A DNA stretch of 64,000 bases, taken from positions 80,932 through 144,931 of the forward strand of contig CAVURC010000014.1 of assembly GCA_963743825.1 (NCBI GenBank), written 5' to 3'. The translations under genes and the position numbers were made by a program. The DNA is from Sva-07 sp963743825 (GTDB taxonomy: Bacteria; Actinomycetota; Acidimicrobiia; Acidimicrobiales; Ilumatobacteraceae). The notes beneath the pieces are model-generated. The model saw only the letters and a program-made list of their open reading frames with translations, made no database searches and was not told the origin of the DNA. Below are positions 17,809 through 26,559 of this stretch, piece by piece. Each line of letters starts with the position of its first letter. Position 1 is the first letter of the stretch.

Positions 17809-18093
17809 CTACTTGACCCGATCGTGGACGTAGTCGACGGCGTCGCGCACCGTCTTGAGGTCCTCGAGGTCTTCGTCTTCGATCCGGAATCCGACGGTCC
17901 GTTCGTTGAGCGTCTCTTCGAGTGCCTCGACGAGCTCGATCAACGCCAGTGAGTCGGCGTCGAGGTCGTCGACGAACGACTGCCCCTCACTGATCGTCGA
18001 CGGGTCGATCTCGAGGATGTCGGCGAGGCGGTCGCGGACGATCTCGAAGATCTCCTCACGTTCGAATGGGGCCTGTTCGGTCTCTGCTGGCAC
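17809..18093 (-). CDS. acpP: Acyl carrier protein
   Basis: The 94-residue acidic protein has the phosphopantetheine site DDLDADSLALIELVEALEET, with Ser in DSL at about 48. The N-terminus (MPAETEQAPFEREEIFEIVR) is longer than in typical 78-residue ACPs. It carries acyl intermediates for fatty acid and phospholipid synthesis. Placement directly after plsX fits the supply of acyl-ACP to PlsX. Confidence 0.95.
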   Translation of the reverse strand: MPAETEQAPFEREEIFEIVRDRLADILEIDPSTISEGQSFVDDLDADSLALIELVEALEETLNERTVGFRIEDEDLEDLKTVRDAVDYVHDRVK

Positions 18094-18117
18094 GAACGGC
18101 GAGTCTAGTTGTGCGAC

Positions 18118-19107
18118 TCAGGCCGTGTTGCCAGCGATGGCGGCGCGGATCTCGCCGACCATGTCGTGCTCGACCATGTCGCGAGCGACACCGATGCCAT
18201 TGGCGATCGCTGTCTCGCCGGAGGAGCCATGCGAGATGATGCACACTCCGTCGACCCCGAGCAGCACCGCACCGCCGTAGGTGTCGGGACTCAGCGTCTC
18301 GTAGAGCGACAAGAGCGCCGGCATCAGGGCGTCGGCGTGCGGCTTGTAGTGCTCCTCGGCGGCGAACGCCTCGAGAATCGCGTTCACGATCACCCTCATG
18401 CCGCCTTCGAGACTCTTGAGCACGACGTTGCCGGTGAATCCGTCGGTCACGCACACGTCGAGATCGGCGCTCATCACATCACGGCCCTCGACGTTGCCGA
18501 CGAAGTTCAGATGCGGTGCGGCGCAGAGCAACTCGTAGGTCTCCTTGCGCAACGAGTCGCCCTTGCCCGGCTCTTCACCGATCGAGAGCAGTCCGACCCG
18601 TGGCGAGTCGATGCCGAAGCGATGATGCGCGTAGACCGAACCCATGAGCGCGAACTGGACGAGCCACTCGGCCTGAACCTCGGAGTTGGCGCCGGCGTCG
18701 AGCAGCACGGTGGGCTTCGCGCCCGGGACCGGGATCGGCGTGGCCACGGCCGGACGCTTGACGCCGGAGATTCGACCCATGCGGAGCAACGCTGCGGCCA
18801 TCGTGGCTCCGGTGTTACCGGCCGAGATCATGGCGCTGGCCTTGCCGTCACGGACGGCCTCCGCCGCGCGAACGAGCGTGGAGTCCTTCTTGCGACGAAC
18901 GCCCTGCGCCGGGTCGTCGTGCATGCCGATGACCTCGGATGCTTCGATCAGATCGAGCACGGAACCATCGGGAGCCTCCCGGCCCTCGAGGTCGGCGGGG
19001 CCGACGAGTACCACGGGGATGCCTGAAGCGGCAGCCCGATGGGCTCCGGCGAGGATGGGACCTGGAGCGTCGTCGCCGCCCATGGCGTCGACGGCTACGG
19101 GGAGCAT
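18118..19107 (-). CDS. plsX: Phosphate acyltransferase PlsX
   Basis: The 329-residue protein starts MLPVAVDAMGGDDAPGPILA, the canonical PlsX opening. Further motifs are SAGNTGATMAAALLRMGRI, PKPTVLLDAGAN-like (AKPTVLLDAGANSEVQAEWL), GLLSIGEEPGKGDSLRKETY and CVTDGFTGNVVLKSLEGG. PlsX makes acyl-phosphate from acyl-ACP for PlsY. It is 10 bases downstream of rpmF, the widely conserved rpmF-plsX pair. The in-frame extension to 19242 covers rpmF and was rejected. Confidence 0.97.
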   Translation of the reverse strand: MLPVAVDAMGGDDAPGPILAGAHRAAASGIPVVLVGPADLEGREAPDGSVLDLIEASEVIGMHDDPAQGVRRKKDSTLVRAAEAVRDGKASAMISAGNTGATMAAALLRMGRISGVKRPAVATPIPVPGAKPTVLLDAGANSEVQAEWLVQFALMGSVYAHHRFGIDSPRVGLLSIGEEPGKGDSLRKETYELLCAAPHLNFVGNVEGRDVMSADLDVCVTDGFTGNVVLKSLEGGMRVIVNAILEAFAAEEHYKPHADALMPALLSLYETLSPDTYGGAVLLGVDGVCIISHGSSGETAIANGIGVARDMVEHDMVGEIRAAIAGNTA

Positions 19108-19117
19108 CGTCAGGAGA

Positions 19118-19297
19118 TCAGCCGACGTCGACGACGACGCGGTCGCGATACCAGCCACACGACGGGCACACGGTGTGCGGCGTCTTGGCGTTGCCGCAGC
19201 GCGGGCACAGGCTGCGAGCCGGCGCGTTGAGCTTCCAGGCACTCGCCCGTCGGCTCCGGGTCTTCGACTTCGATGTCTTCTTCTTCGGAACGGCCAT
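19118..19297 (-). CDS. rpmF: 50S ribosomal protein L32
   Basis: The 59-residue protein starts MAVPKKKTSKSKTRSRRASA. Its zinc ribbon has two CxxC pairs (SLCPRCGNAK and VCPSCGWYRDR), so it is the zinc-binding C+ form. It sits between DUF177 and plsX as usual. The 160-base leader upstream contains a small perfect hairpin, GGTCGA-TGA-TCGACC, at 19324-19338 of the plus strand numbering. Confidence 0.97.
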   Translation of the reverse strand: MAVPKKKTSKSKTRSRRASAWKLNAPARSLCPRCGNAKTPHTVCPSCGWYRDRVVVDVG

Positions 19298-19323
19298 CGT
19301 TCGCTTTCCTCGTTGGGACGATT

Positions 19324-19338
19324 GGTCGATGATCGACC
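19324..19338 (-). other. Small hairpin in the rpmF leader
   Basis: Six perfect base pairs GGTCGA/TCGACC surround a three-base loop about 27 bases upstream of the rpmF ATG. The 160-base gap between the DUF177 stop and rpmF is otherwise free of genes. A role in L32 leader regulation is only a possibility; chance is not excluded. Confidence 0.35.
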
Positions 19339-19457
19339 GGTTCGTTGGTGGTTTGCTCCCCGCTGCCGGGGTCACCCGTGCCGCTAGGGCTGCATCACGT
19401 TATCGGGCAGCGGGACCAATGACCCACGAGGTCGCTGACCATCCTCGCGGGTACCCG

Positions 19458-19973
19458 TCAGGACTCGTCGTCGGCGACGAATCCCTCGAGCGCGGCCCAT
19501 CGATCGTCGGTCACGAGCGTGTCGCAGCCGCACGAGTCGGTGTTGCGGTCGATCCCGCAGACGGGGCACAGGCCGGCGCAGTCGTCGCGACATTGGCGTT
19601 CACGGTCGAGTTCCAGCAGGACGGTCTCGCGAACGAGCGGCACGAGGTCGAGCTGGCCGTCCTCGATCAGGTAGGCCTCGGGATCGATCGGATCGATCTG
19701 GTACAGCTCGTCGACCGACCCGACAGCATTGCCTGCAACGTCGACCAGACACCGCCGACACACCGTGGCCCATGGCGCGTCGACCGTACCGGTGACCTTG
19801 ATCCCGTCGTTCATCGCCCGCAGCTGCAGGGCCACGTGGATCTCGCCGTCGAGATGTTCGTGGGCGGCATCGAGCGGTTCGGCATCGACGACGACGTCGA
19901 CATCCCGCGTCGCACCCGGTTGGCGGAGCAGTTCGACGGCGTTGATGCGCAACGGGCGCAGTTGATCGAGCAT
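19458..19973 (-). CDS. DUF177/YceD family protein
   Basis: The 171-residue protein starts MLDQLRPLRINAVELLRQPG. The family pattern is present: a central region VTGTVDAPWATVCRRCLVDV with CxxC and, near the C-terminus, CAGLCPVCGIDRNTDSCGCD, a cysteine-rich zinc-like motif. DUF177 proteins are encoded upstream of rpmF in most bacteria; E. coli YceD and the plant homologue are linked to 23S rRNA accumulation. The context here is the same. Confidence 0.92.
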   Translation of the reverse strand: MLDQLRPLRINAVELLRQPGATRDVDVVVDAEPLDAAHEHLDGEIHVALQLRAMNDGIKVTGTVDAPWATVCRRCLVDVAGNAVGSVDELYQIDPIDPEAYLIEDGQLDLVPLVRETVLLELDRERQCRDDCAGLCPVCGIDRNTDSCGCDTLVTDDRWAALEGFVADDES

Positions 19974-19990
19974 GTCCGGGGGATGCCCGA

Positions 19991-20602
19991 TCAGTGGTCC
20001 TGGTCGAAGAAGCCCTTGGTGGGGTCCTCTTCTTCGACGCCGTGCATCGACGTGTCGTCGACGGCAGCACCGATCGACAGACGCTGACGGCCGGCGCCGA
20101 CCGTCTTCTGGAGTTTGTCGAGCAGGATCTCGAACGAGCCGAGTCGCTGGTCGAGGAAGTCCTCGGTCTCGTGCTTCAGCCGGCGCGAGTCGGCCTCGGC
20201 TGCCTCCTGCACCTGGCGAGCGCGCTGCTCGGCGGCCCGGACGACCTCGGTTCGCTGCACCATGCGCTCGGCGCGGACGCGAGCTGCTTCGAGCAATTCG
20301 TCGGCCTCTCGGCGGGTCTTGGCAACGAACTCCTGGCGCTCCTTGAGCATCCAGCGGGCCTGACGCAGCTCCTCGGGAAGTCGGTGCAACGACTCCTCGA
20401 GCAGTTCGATGATCTCGTCCCGATCGATTCGTGGCGATGACGACAGCGGCATCGTCGGAGCGGTCGCGACGATGTCGATCGCGCGACGCAGCAGGGTCTC
20501 GGCGTCGCCGACATACCCACCCGGCACGCCCGGATCGGGATACTCGTCGTCGATGTCGTCGTAGTCGTCGTACTGATCGCCGTTGCGGTCGTCGTGGCTC
20601 AT
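19991..20602 (-). CDS. Acidic coiled-coil protein, DivIVA/AtpF-like
   Basis: The 203-residue protein starts MSHDDRNGDQYDDYDDIDDE, with a very acidic first 35 residues. From about 75 to 165 it is a continuous charged heptad pattern (RDEIIELLEESLHRLPEELR, then KTRREADELLEAARVRAERM and QRARQVQEAAEADSRRLKHE). No transmembrane helix is seen. In actinobacteria a DivIVA-domain or F0-subunit-b-like protein is commonly encoded between coaD and DUF177. A role in polar growth or scaffold function is inference. Confidence 0.82.
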   Translation of the reverse strand: MSHDDRNGDQYDDYDDIDDEYPDPGVPGGYVGDAETLLRRAIDIVATAPTMPLSSSPRIDRDEIIELLEESLHRLPEELRQARWMLKERQEFVAKTRREADELLEAARVRAERMVQRTEVVRAAEQRARQVQEAAEADSRRLKHETEDFLDQRLGSFEILLDKLQKTVGAGRQRLSIGAAVDDTSMHGVEEEDPTKGFFDQDH

Positions 20603-20609
20603 GTTTCGC

Positions 20610-21116
20610 TCAGTTCTGGTCGCCGTCGAAGGTGCGGCGGAGTGCATCGGCAATGGGCGCCGGGACGAGATGGTCGATGGATCCACCGTACTTCGCGATC
20701 TCGCGCACGAAACGGCTGCTGATGTACCCGAATTCGGGGCGGCAGGGAAGGTACACCGTGCGGATGCCCGTCACTGCATGGTTGTTGTGGGCCATCTGCT
20801 GCTCGATCTCGAAGTCGCCAGGGGTCCTCAGTCCCTTGACGATGAAGTCGACGTCAGCGCGTGATGCGGCTTGCACGGCGAGGCCGGTCTGGGCCACGAC
20901 GGTGACGCCATCGAGATGCGCGAGCGCCGCACGGGCGAGTTCGACTCGCTCGTCGACGGGGAACAGACCGGACGGCTTGGCCAGATTGTGCATCACGGCG
21001 ACCACGATCGATCCGAACAGCTCGTGCGCCTGCTCGATGATGTCGACGTGGCCGAGGTGGATCGGATCGAAGCTGCCTGGATACAGCACCCGCAGTTGCG
21101 TCGGTCCGGTCGTCAT
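20610..21116 (-). CDS. coaD: Phosphopantetheine adenylyltransferase
   Basis: The 168-residue protein starts MTTGPTQLRVLYPGSFDPIH. The nucleotidyltransferase motif is PIHLGHVDIIEQAHELF (T/HxGH type). The ISSxxVRE motif reads FGYISSRFVREIAKYGG near the C-terminus. CoaD transfers AMP from ATP to 4'-phosphopantetheine in CoA synthesis. Its ATG overlaps the rsmD stop by four bases (21113-21116), the very conserved rsmD-coaD coupling. Confidence 0.97.
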   Translation of the reverse strand: MTTGPTQLRVLYPGSFDPIHLGHVDIIEQAHELFGSIVVAVMHNLAKPSGLFPVDERVELARAALAHLDGVTVVAQTGLAVQAASRADVDFIVKGLRTPGDFEIEQQMAHNNHAVTGIRTVYLPCRPEFGYISSRFVREIAKYGGSIDHLVPAPIADALRRTFDGDQN

Positions 21117-21655
21117 TGGGATCCAGACCCTACATCTCCGGTCACGCGCCGTTCGAGGAACGTGACCCGCGTGCGGCCGTACCGCTTCTCCCGGGTCGAC
21201 TCCCAACCGTCGAACGGCCCGATCGTGGAACCGGATTCGGCCACGACCAGGTCGGCGCGCACACGCCCGAGCAACTGTGCCCAGTCGTCGAAGTCGTAGG
21301 GCGGATCGGCGAACACGATGTCGGCGTCGATCGTGGCGGCGGCGCTGACGGCATCGGCCGCAACGACCTTGGACCGGTCGCGGAGGTCGAGCGCGTCGAG
21401 GTTGTCGTCGAGCGCCCGGAGCGCCTTGCGGTCCCGTTCCACGAAGACGCACCGTTCGGCGCCCCGCGACAGCGCCTCGATCCCGATGGCTCCACTGCCG
21501 GCGAACAGGTCGGCCACCAACGCACCGTCGAGTACCCCGGCGCTGCCGAGCGAGTTGAAGACGGCCTCGCGGACCCGGTCGGTCGTGGGGCGCGTCGACG
21601 TGCCGTCGGGTGTGACCAATCGACGTCCGCCCAATTCACCCGCCACGACTCGCAT
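21113..21655 (-). CDS. rsmD: 16S rRNA (guanine966-N2)-methyltransferase RsmD
   Basis: The 180-residue protein starts MRVVAGELGGRRLVTPDGTS. RsmD features are STRPTTDRVREAVFNSLGSA, the SAM site VADLFAGSGAIGIEALSRGA and the catalytic DPPY in VFADPPYDFDDW. It methylates G966 of 16S rRNA on assembled 30S. The upstream extension to 21778 lies antisense to the divergent zinc-ribbon gene and was rejected. Confidence 0.96.
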   Translation of the reverse strand: MRVVAGELGGRRLVTPDGTSTRPTTDRVREAVFNSLGSAGVLDGALVADLFAGSGAIGIEALSRGAERCVFVERDRKALRALDDNLDALDLRDRSKVVAADAVSAAATIDADIVFADPPYDFDDWAQLLGRVRADLVVAESGSTIGPFDGWESTREKRYGRTRVTFLERRVTGDVGSGSQ

Positions 21656-21712
21656 GCCACAACGATACGAGCAGATGCACGACGCTGCCGTCGAGCAGGC
21701 AAGACTGGTCGC

Positions 21713-21901
21713 GTGCTCACTCCGACGCCACAGATCATCTGCATCGACTGCGGTGGCCGCTGCTTCCTGCTGACGCACCCCCGCGAGGACGGCATCTGGG
21801 AGCCCGGCGACGTCATCGCCTATCGCTGCGAGGACTGCCTCGACCGATGGGATCTCGTGATGTCCGACGAGGACGACGAGGAACTGGCCCGCGGCGACTG
21901 A
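21713..21901 (+). CDS. 62-residue zinc-ribbon-like protein
   Basis: The GTG start at 21713 diverges from rsmD. The short protein begins LTPTPQIICIDCGGRCFLLT and has CIDCGG and YRCEDCLDRWDL, two CxxC pairs about 33 residues apart, which could bind one zinc. An acidic tail follows (MSDEDDEELARGD). It is squeezed between rsmD and recG, and its stop directly abuts the recG stop on the other strand. I do not recognise a named family. Small zinc ribbons of this kind often bind nucleic acid or ribosomal components, but that is inference. Confidence 0.72.
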   Translation: MLTPTPQIICIDCGGRCFLLTHPREDGIWEPGDVIAYRCEDCLDRWDLVMSDEDDEELARGD

Positions 21902-24040
21902 TCAGCTCTTGGCGAGGAACTGCTCGTCGGATTCACTGAACAACAGATCGAGTTCGTCGGTCAGCCCGCGATGGCCTGTCAGCCCCGGATCGGCGTCGAC
22001 GATCTCGAACGCGACCTCACGGGCCAGTTCCACCAGGTTGCGATCACGGCGCAGCGACGCGAGCTTCAGATCGCTGCGTCCCTTCTGCGACGTCGACATC
22101 AAGGTGCCCTCACCACGCAGGTCGAGGTCGATTTCGGCCAGCTCGAATCCGTCGGTGGTGGCCACGAGCGCCTCGACCCGGGGGTTCCCGGCGCCGATCT
22201 CGTCGTCGCCGGGCTGCTGGGTGACCAACCAGCACGTGGAGGCGTGCGATCCCCGACCAACCCGACCGCGCAGCTGATGCAGCTGGGCGATGCCGAACCG
22301 GTCGGCGTCGAGAATCGCCATCACCGTGGCGTTCGCAACGTCGACGCCCACCTCGATCACGGTGGTCGCCACCAGCACATCCAACTCCCCCGCCCGGAAG
22401 GCATCCATCGTCGCTTCCTTCTCCGCCGACGACAAACGACCGTGCAGCAGACCGAGCCGCAGACCGGCGAGCTCGTCGGCTGCGAGCCGCTCGAAGGTCT
22501 CCTCGGCCGACGCCACCTCCAGCTTCTCGCTCTCGCCGATCAGGGGACACACGACGTACGCCTGACGACCGTCGGCGATCTGCGACCGGATGTCGGCCCA
22601 CACCTCGGCTTCGAGGAGCGGACCCTCGGCCCACTTCGTGACGATCGGCGTGCGTCCGGGCGGCAGCTCGTCGAGGACGCTGACATCGAGATCGCCGTAC
22701 ACGGTCATCGCCGCGGTGCGCGGGATCGGGGTCGCGGTCATCACCAGCATGTCGGGCACGACACCACCGACGGTCTTGGCTCGAAGTGCCGCACGCTGCT
22801 CGACGCCGAACCGGTGCTGTTCGTCGACGACCACCGCACCGAGGCTGGCGAAGTCGACGGCGTCCTGGATCAGCGCATGCGTTCCGATGACGATGTCGAC
22901 CGTGCCATCGGCCAGGCCGGCCAGCACGTCCTTGCGATCGGACCCCGTCACCCGATTCGTCAGCAACTCCACGCGCAGTGGTCGATCACCGAACAGATTG
23001 TCGGGGTCGGCAACGCTCACACCGTCGAGCAGCGCCCGCACGCCCGTGGCGTGCTGGTCGGCCAGTACCTCGGTCGGCGCCATCAGCGCCGCCTGGTGCC
23101 CGCCCTGCACTGCGGCGAGCATCGTGGCCACGGCGACCACGGTCTTGCCCGAGCCCACATCGCCCTGCAGCAGCCGGTGCATCGGGTGCGGCGCGGCGAG
23201 GTCGGCCTCGATCTCGCCGATCGCTCGCTGCTGGGCACCTGTGAGCGCGTACGGCAGGGCGTCGTAGAAGCGGTGCACGAGATCTCCGTCGACTTCGTGT
23301 TGGAGTCCGCGCTGTTCGCGCTCCATCGCCCGCTTGCGCAGCACCAGGACCAGCTGCACCCGAAGGAGTTCGTCGAACGCAAGACGCCGTCGTGCCTGCT
23401 CTTTGTCCTTGATGCTCTCGGGCAGGTGGATGTTGGCAAACGCATCGAAGCGCGTCAGCAGTCCGAGACGCCGACGGATGTCGTCGGGCAACGTGTCGTC
23501 GATTCCACGCTCGCGACATCGGCGCAACGCCTCCTCGACCCACCCGGCGACCTCCCAGGTGTTGATCTGTGCCTTCTCGCTCTGCGGGTAGATCGGCACG
23601 ATGCGGCCGGTCCGATCACCGATGAGGTCGACCACGGGGTTCGACATCTGCAGCCCGCCCCGGTACACGTCGGCCTTGCCGAAGAGCGCGATCTGGAGTC
23701 CCTCACGCAGCTGGCGCTCACGCCACGGCTGATTGAAGAACACCACCTCCATCCGCCCCGAGCCGTCACCCACGTTGGCAGTCACCATCGTGCGGCGATT
23801 ACGCGTCGTGCGCTTCGTGACCGAGCGAACCGTGGCGAGCACCAGCGCCTCGTCGCCGGGAACGAGATCGGCGATGCGCGCTTCGTTCGATCGATCGACC
23901 CAACGCCGGGGGTAGAAGGTGAGCAGGTCGAGGAGATTGTCGACGTCGATACCCGCCAGCGACGCGCGCTTCTTGTCGCCAACGCCCTTCAGCCGGCCGA
24001 CGTCGATCCCGGCGAGGTCGCGCAGCGACAGTGACGTCAT
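21902..24040 (-). CDS. recG: ATP-dependent DNA helicase RecG
   Basis: The 712-residue protein starts MTSLSLRDLAGIDVGRLKGV. The wedge/OB domain includes LLDLLTFYPRRWVDRS and RMEVVFFNQPWRERQLREG. Helicase motifs are Walker A LLQGDVGSGKTVVAVATML, motif Ib PTEVLADQHATG, motif II VVVDEQHRFGVEQR, motif III MTATPIPRTAAMTVYGDLDV, and motifs V/VI VDVANATVMAILDADRFGIA with QLHQLRGRVGRG. RecG remodels stalled forks and Holliday junctions. The start overlaps the DAK2 gene stop by four bases. Confidence 0.97.
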   Translation of the reverse strand: MTSLSLRDLAGIDVGRLKGVGDKKRASLAGIDVDNLLDLLTFYPRRWVDRSNEARIADLVPGDEALVLATVRSVTKRTTRNRRTMVTANVGDGSGRMEVVFFNQPWRERQLREGLQIALFGKADVYRGGLQMSNPVVDLIGDRTGRIVPIYPQSEKAQINTWEVAGWVEEALRRCRERGIDDTLPDDIRRRLGLLTRFDAFANIHLPESIKDKEQARRRLAFDELLRVQLVLVLRKRAMEREQRGLQHEVDGDLVHRFYDALPYALTGAQQRAIGEIEADLAAPHPMHRLLQGDVGSGKTVVAVATMLAAVQGGHQAALMAPTEVLADQHATGVRALLDGVSVADPDNLFGDRPLRVELLTNRVTGSDRKDVLAGLADGTVDIVIGTHALIQDAVDFASLGAVVVDEQHRFGVEQRAALRAKTVGGVVPDMLVMTATPIPRTAAMTVYGDLDVSVLDELPPGRTPIVTKWAEGPLLEAEVWADIRSQIADGRQAYVVCPLIGESEKLEVASAEETFERLAADELAGLRLGLLHGRLSSAEKEATMDAFRAGELDVLVATTVIEVGVDVANATVMAILDADRFGIAQLHQLRGRVGRGSHASTCWLVTQQPGDDEIGAGNPRVEALVATTDGFELAEIDLDLRGEGTLMSTSQKGRSDLKLASLRRDRNLVELAREVAFEIVDADPGLTGHRGLTDELDLLFSESDEQFLAKS

Positions 24041-25728
24041 TCGACTCCGAAGAGATACGGATAGAGGGGCTGTCCACCCCGGTGCACCTCGACCGCAACG
24101 TCGCCGCGATGGTCGCGCAGCCACGCCCGGATGGCTTCGGTGGTCGAATCGATGGCGTCTCTTCCCGTGATGACGGTCACGAGTTCGGCATCGTCTCCGA
24201 CGATCCGGTCGAGCAGCGCCATCGATGCCGCGTCGACGCTCGATGCGACCGAGGCGATGCCGTCGCCGCGCACCAGTCCGATCCAGTCGCCCTCGGCCAC
24301 CGGCCCGACCGGGCTCTTGCTGTCGCGTACTGCCTGGGTGACCTCGCCGGTGACGACGGACTCGGCGGCCTCCGCCATCTCGCCCGCAGTGTCGGAGGCG
24401 TCGGCCGACGGGTCGTACACGACGAGTGCGGCGAGGGCTTCGGGCATCGAGCGCGTCGGCACGACCACGACGGTCTTGTCGGTCAATGCCCCGACCTGTT
24501 CGGCGACCGGGATGATGTTCTTGTTGTTCGGCAGGATCACGACCTGATCGGCATTGACCCGCTGCACCGACTCGAGGAGTTCCGCTGTCGACGGATTCAT
24601 CGTCTGGCCGCCGGTGACGACTCCCTGCACACCGAGTTGGGCGAACAACTCGACCAGACCGTCGCCCGAGCAGATCGCGACCACCGCGGTCGTCACCACC
24701 GGCAGGACGTCAGCGACCGGCGCATCGTGCGCCGTCGCGGCGAGTTCGGCCTCCCGCTTGGCATGTTCCTCGTCGACCTCCTCGAAGAGATCGGACACAC
24801 GGATGGCCTTCGGTCGTCCGCCGAGGTCGAGCGCGACCTCGATCGCTGCGCCGATGTCGTTGGTGTGGACATGGCAGTTCCACAGACCGTCGCCGCCGAC
24901 GACCACGATCGAATCGCCGATCGCTCCCCATCCCGACTTGAAGTCGCGGATTCGTTCGTCGGCCAGGTCGAGGAAGTACATGACCTCGTACCGCTGCTCG
25001 CTCACGTCGAGTTCGCCTGGCGCCGCAGCGTGACGGTGCGCAACGGCGTCGAACGCTGCCCCGACCGCTCCCATGGTCCCGTCGTCGGGCTCTGCCACCG
25101 GGAGCGGTTCACCATCGACGACGTGGAGCACCGAGTCGAGCAACAACAAGAAGCCCGCTCCCCCGGCGTCGACGACCCCCGCATCCTTCAGCACCTGGAG
25201 TTGTTCCGGCGTGTTGTCGAGCGCGGTCCTGCCGCCGGCGCGCGCCGCGCGCACGACCTCGACGAGCGACCCGCCCGCGTCGGCAGCGACCTTGGCTGCC
25301 TCGGCGCTCTCGCGGCACACCGTGAGGATCGTGCCCTCGATCGGCTTGAGCACCGCCTCGTACGCACCCGCGGCCGCGGCCTGCAGCGCTTCGGCGAACT
25401 TCGCGCCCTGCACGTCGGCCTGATGCTTGAGCGTGCCGGCGAAACCCCGCATGATCTGGCTGAGGATCACTCCGCTGTTGCCACGCGCCCCCATGAGCGA
25501 GCCGTAGCTGATGGCATCGCAGGTTGCGTCGTGGTCGTCGTCGTCAGCCGCGTCCATCTCGGCGACCACGGCATCGAGCGTGCGCGCCATGTTCGTTCCC
25601 GTGTCGCCGTCGGGAACGGGATAGACATTCAACCGATTGAGGCCGTGGGCGTGCTCGCGGACGGTGTCGCGAAAGGTTCTGACCGATTCGCGAAGGGCAG
25701 CGGTGTTCAACCGCTCCAGGGTGGGCAC
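24037..25728 (-). CDS. DAK2 domain / FakA-type fatty acid kinase-like protein
   Basis: GTG at 25728 opens PTLERLNTAALRESVRTFRD. The 563-residue protein has an N-terminal DhaL (DAK2) domain with the nucleotide/Mg site NRLNVYPVPDGDTGTNMART and YGSLMGARGNSGVILSQIMR. A middle domain (GWGAIGDSIVVVGGDGLWNC, HVHTNDIG) and a C-terminal DegV-like half complete the FakA architecture. FakA with FakB phosphorylates fatty acids in Firmicutes. Its role in actinobacteria is less clear. The gene neighbours recG and rpmB as it does in many Gram-positives. Confidence 0.9.
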   Translation of the reverse strand: MPTLERLNTAALRESVRTFRDTVREHAHGLNRLNVYPVPDGDTGTNMARTLDAVVAEMDAADDDDHDATCDAISYGSLMGARGNSGVILSQIMRGFAGTLKHQADVQGAKFAEALQAAAAGAYEAVLKPIEGTILTVCRESAEAAKVAADAGGSLVEVVRAARAGGRTALDNTPEQLQVLKDAGVVDAGGAGFLLLLDSVLHVVDGEPLPVAEPDDGTMGAVGAAFDAVAHRHAAAPGELDVSEQRYEVMYFLDLADERIRDFKSGWGAIGDSIVVVGGDGLWNCHVHTNDIGAAIEVALDLGGRPKAIRVSDLFEEVDEEHAKREAELAATAHDAPVADVLPVVTTAVVAICSGDGLVELFAQLGVQGVVTGGQTMNPSTAELLESVQRVNADQVVILPNNKNIIPVAEQVGALTDKTVVVVPTRSMPEALAALVVYDPSADASDTAGEMAEAAESVVTGEVTQAVRDSKSPVGPVAEGDWIGLVRGDGIASVASSVDAASMALLDRIVGDDAELVTVITGRDAIDSTTEAIRAWLRDHRGDVAVEVHRGGQPLYPYLFGVE

Positions 25729-25910
25729 GACCGGGGAGCTTATGAGGCGTCGACCCGACTTGACCGTTCGGCGTGGCGCCGACGGCGCGCCTTGGTAGCA
25801 TTTCATGGCTGTCCCGGCAGGCGGAAACGTCGCGGGACGACAAACGAGTCGTCTGACGACTCGTCCAACGTGATCGAGCCGGGGTTCCCGGCGGCCCGCA
25901 GGAGAATCCA

Positions 25911-26102
25911 ATGGCATCGAAATGTGAAGTGTGTGGCAAGGGCCCGTCGTGGGGCATGTCGGTGTCCCACTCGCATCGTCGCACCAAGCGTCGCTGGAAC
26001 CCGAACATCCAGCGGGTCCGCGCTCAGGTCAACGGCGCAGCGAAGCGCGTCAACGTCTGCACCGGATGCATCAAGTCCGGCAAGATCGTCAAGGCCGGCT
26101 GA
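25911..26102 (+). CDS. rpmB: 50S ribosomal protein L28
   Basis: The 63-residue protein starts MASKCEVCGKGPSWGMSVSH. It has the L28 pattern HSHRRTKRRWNPNIQRVRAQ and two CxxC pairs (CEVC near the start and CTGC near 51), so it is the zinc-binding form. GCAGGAGAATCCA supplies the ribosome binding site. It diverges from the DAK2 gene across about 180 bases in which a possible -10, TAGCAT, occurs at about 25795-25800. Confidence 0.96.
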   Translation: MASKCEVCGKGPSWGMSVSHSHRRTKRRWNPNIQRVRAQVNGAAKRVNVCTGCIKSGKIVKAG

Positions 26103-26113
26103 GCCGACACGAC

Positions 26114-26335
26114 ATGCAGGGCGTCATCAAGGCCTACGACCCCGCAACGGGTGACGGACTCGTGATGTCCGACACCGATCTGAACGACTACGAACTCGCC
26201 GCGAACGCGCTGGAGGGTTCGATCTTCCGCATGCTGCGCCAGGGCCAGCGTGTGGTGTTCGAACTCGACGATGTCGGCCAGGCCACGCGCCTGCGTCTCG
26301 GCTCCGAGGTCGACATGAAGACCCCCGGCGCCTGA
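26114..26335 (+). CDS. Cold-shock-domain-like small protein
   Basis: The 73-residue protein starts MQGVIKAYDPATGDGLVMSD, 11 bases after rpmB. The first strand G-V-I-K-A-Y-D-P-x-T-G-D-G resembles the CSD opening (G-x-V-K-x-F/Y-x-x-x-x-G-F-G). The classical RNP1 aromatic residues are not conserved: DGLVMSD replaces GFGFI. It ends VVFELDDVGQATRLRLGS. It could be a diverged single-strand nucleic-acid-binding OB fold coexpressed with L28. Identity is tentative. Confidence 0.7.
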   Translation: MQGVIKAYDPATGDGLVMSDTDLNDYELAANALEGSIFRMLRQGQRVVFELDDVGQATRLRLGSEVDMKTPGA

Positions 26336-26559
26336 GCGCGCCCCGCCCGATCTCGCGGCTGCCGGTCTTTGCGGACCCGACCCCGACAGACCGAGCCGGA
26401 CACCCTGATTCGTGACATTCGGCCCCCCGCTGTGTTTCGCCGAACGCCCGGCTGCGCCCTACGCTGGTGACCAGTGATCGACATGCTCGCCTCAGTGCGC
26501 GTATTCGTGCACAACCCCCCACTGAACGCAACACCACGAACTCGACGAGGAGTCACGAG

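Noticed and set aside
25740..25910. TTGACC near 25759 as a -35 box for rpmB.
   Set aside because: The spacing to the only -10-like hexamer (TAGCAT) is 28 or more bases, too long for a sigma-A promoter.
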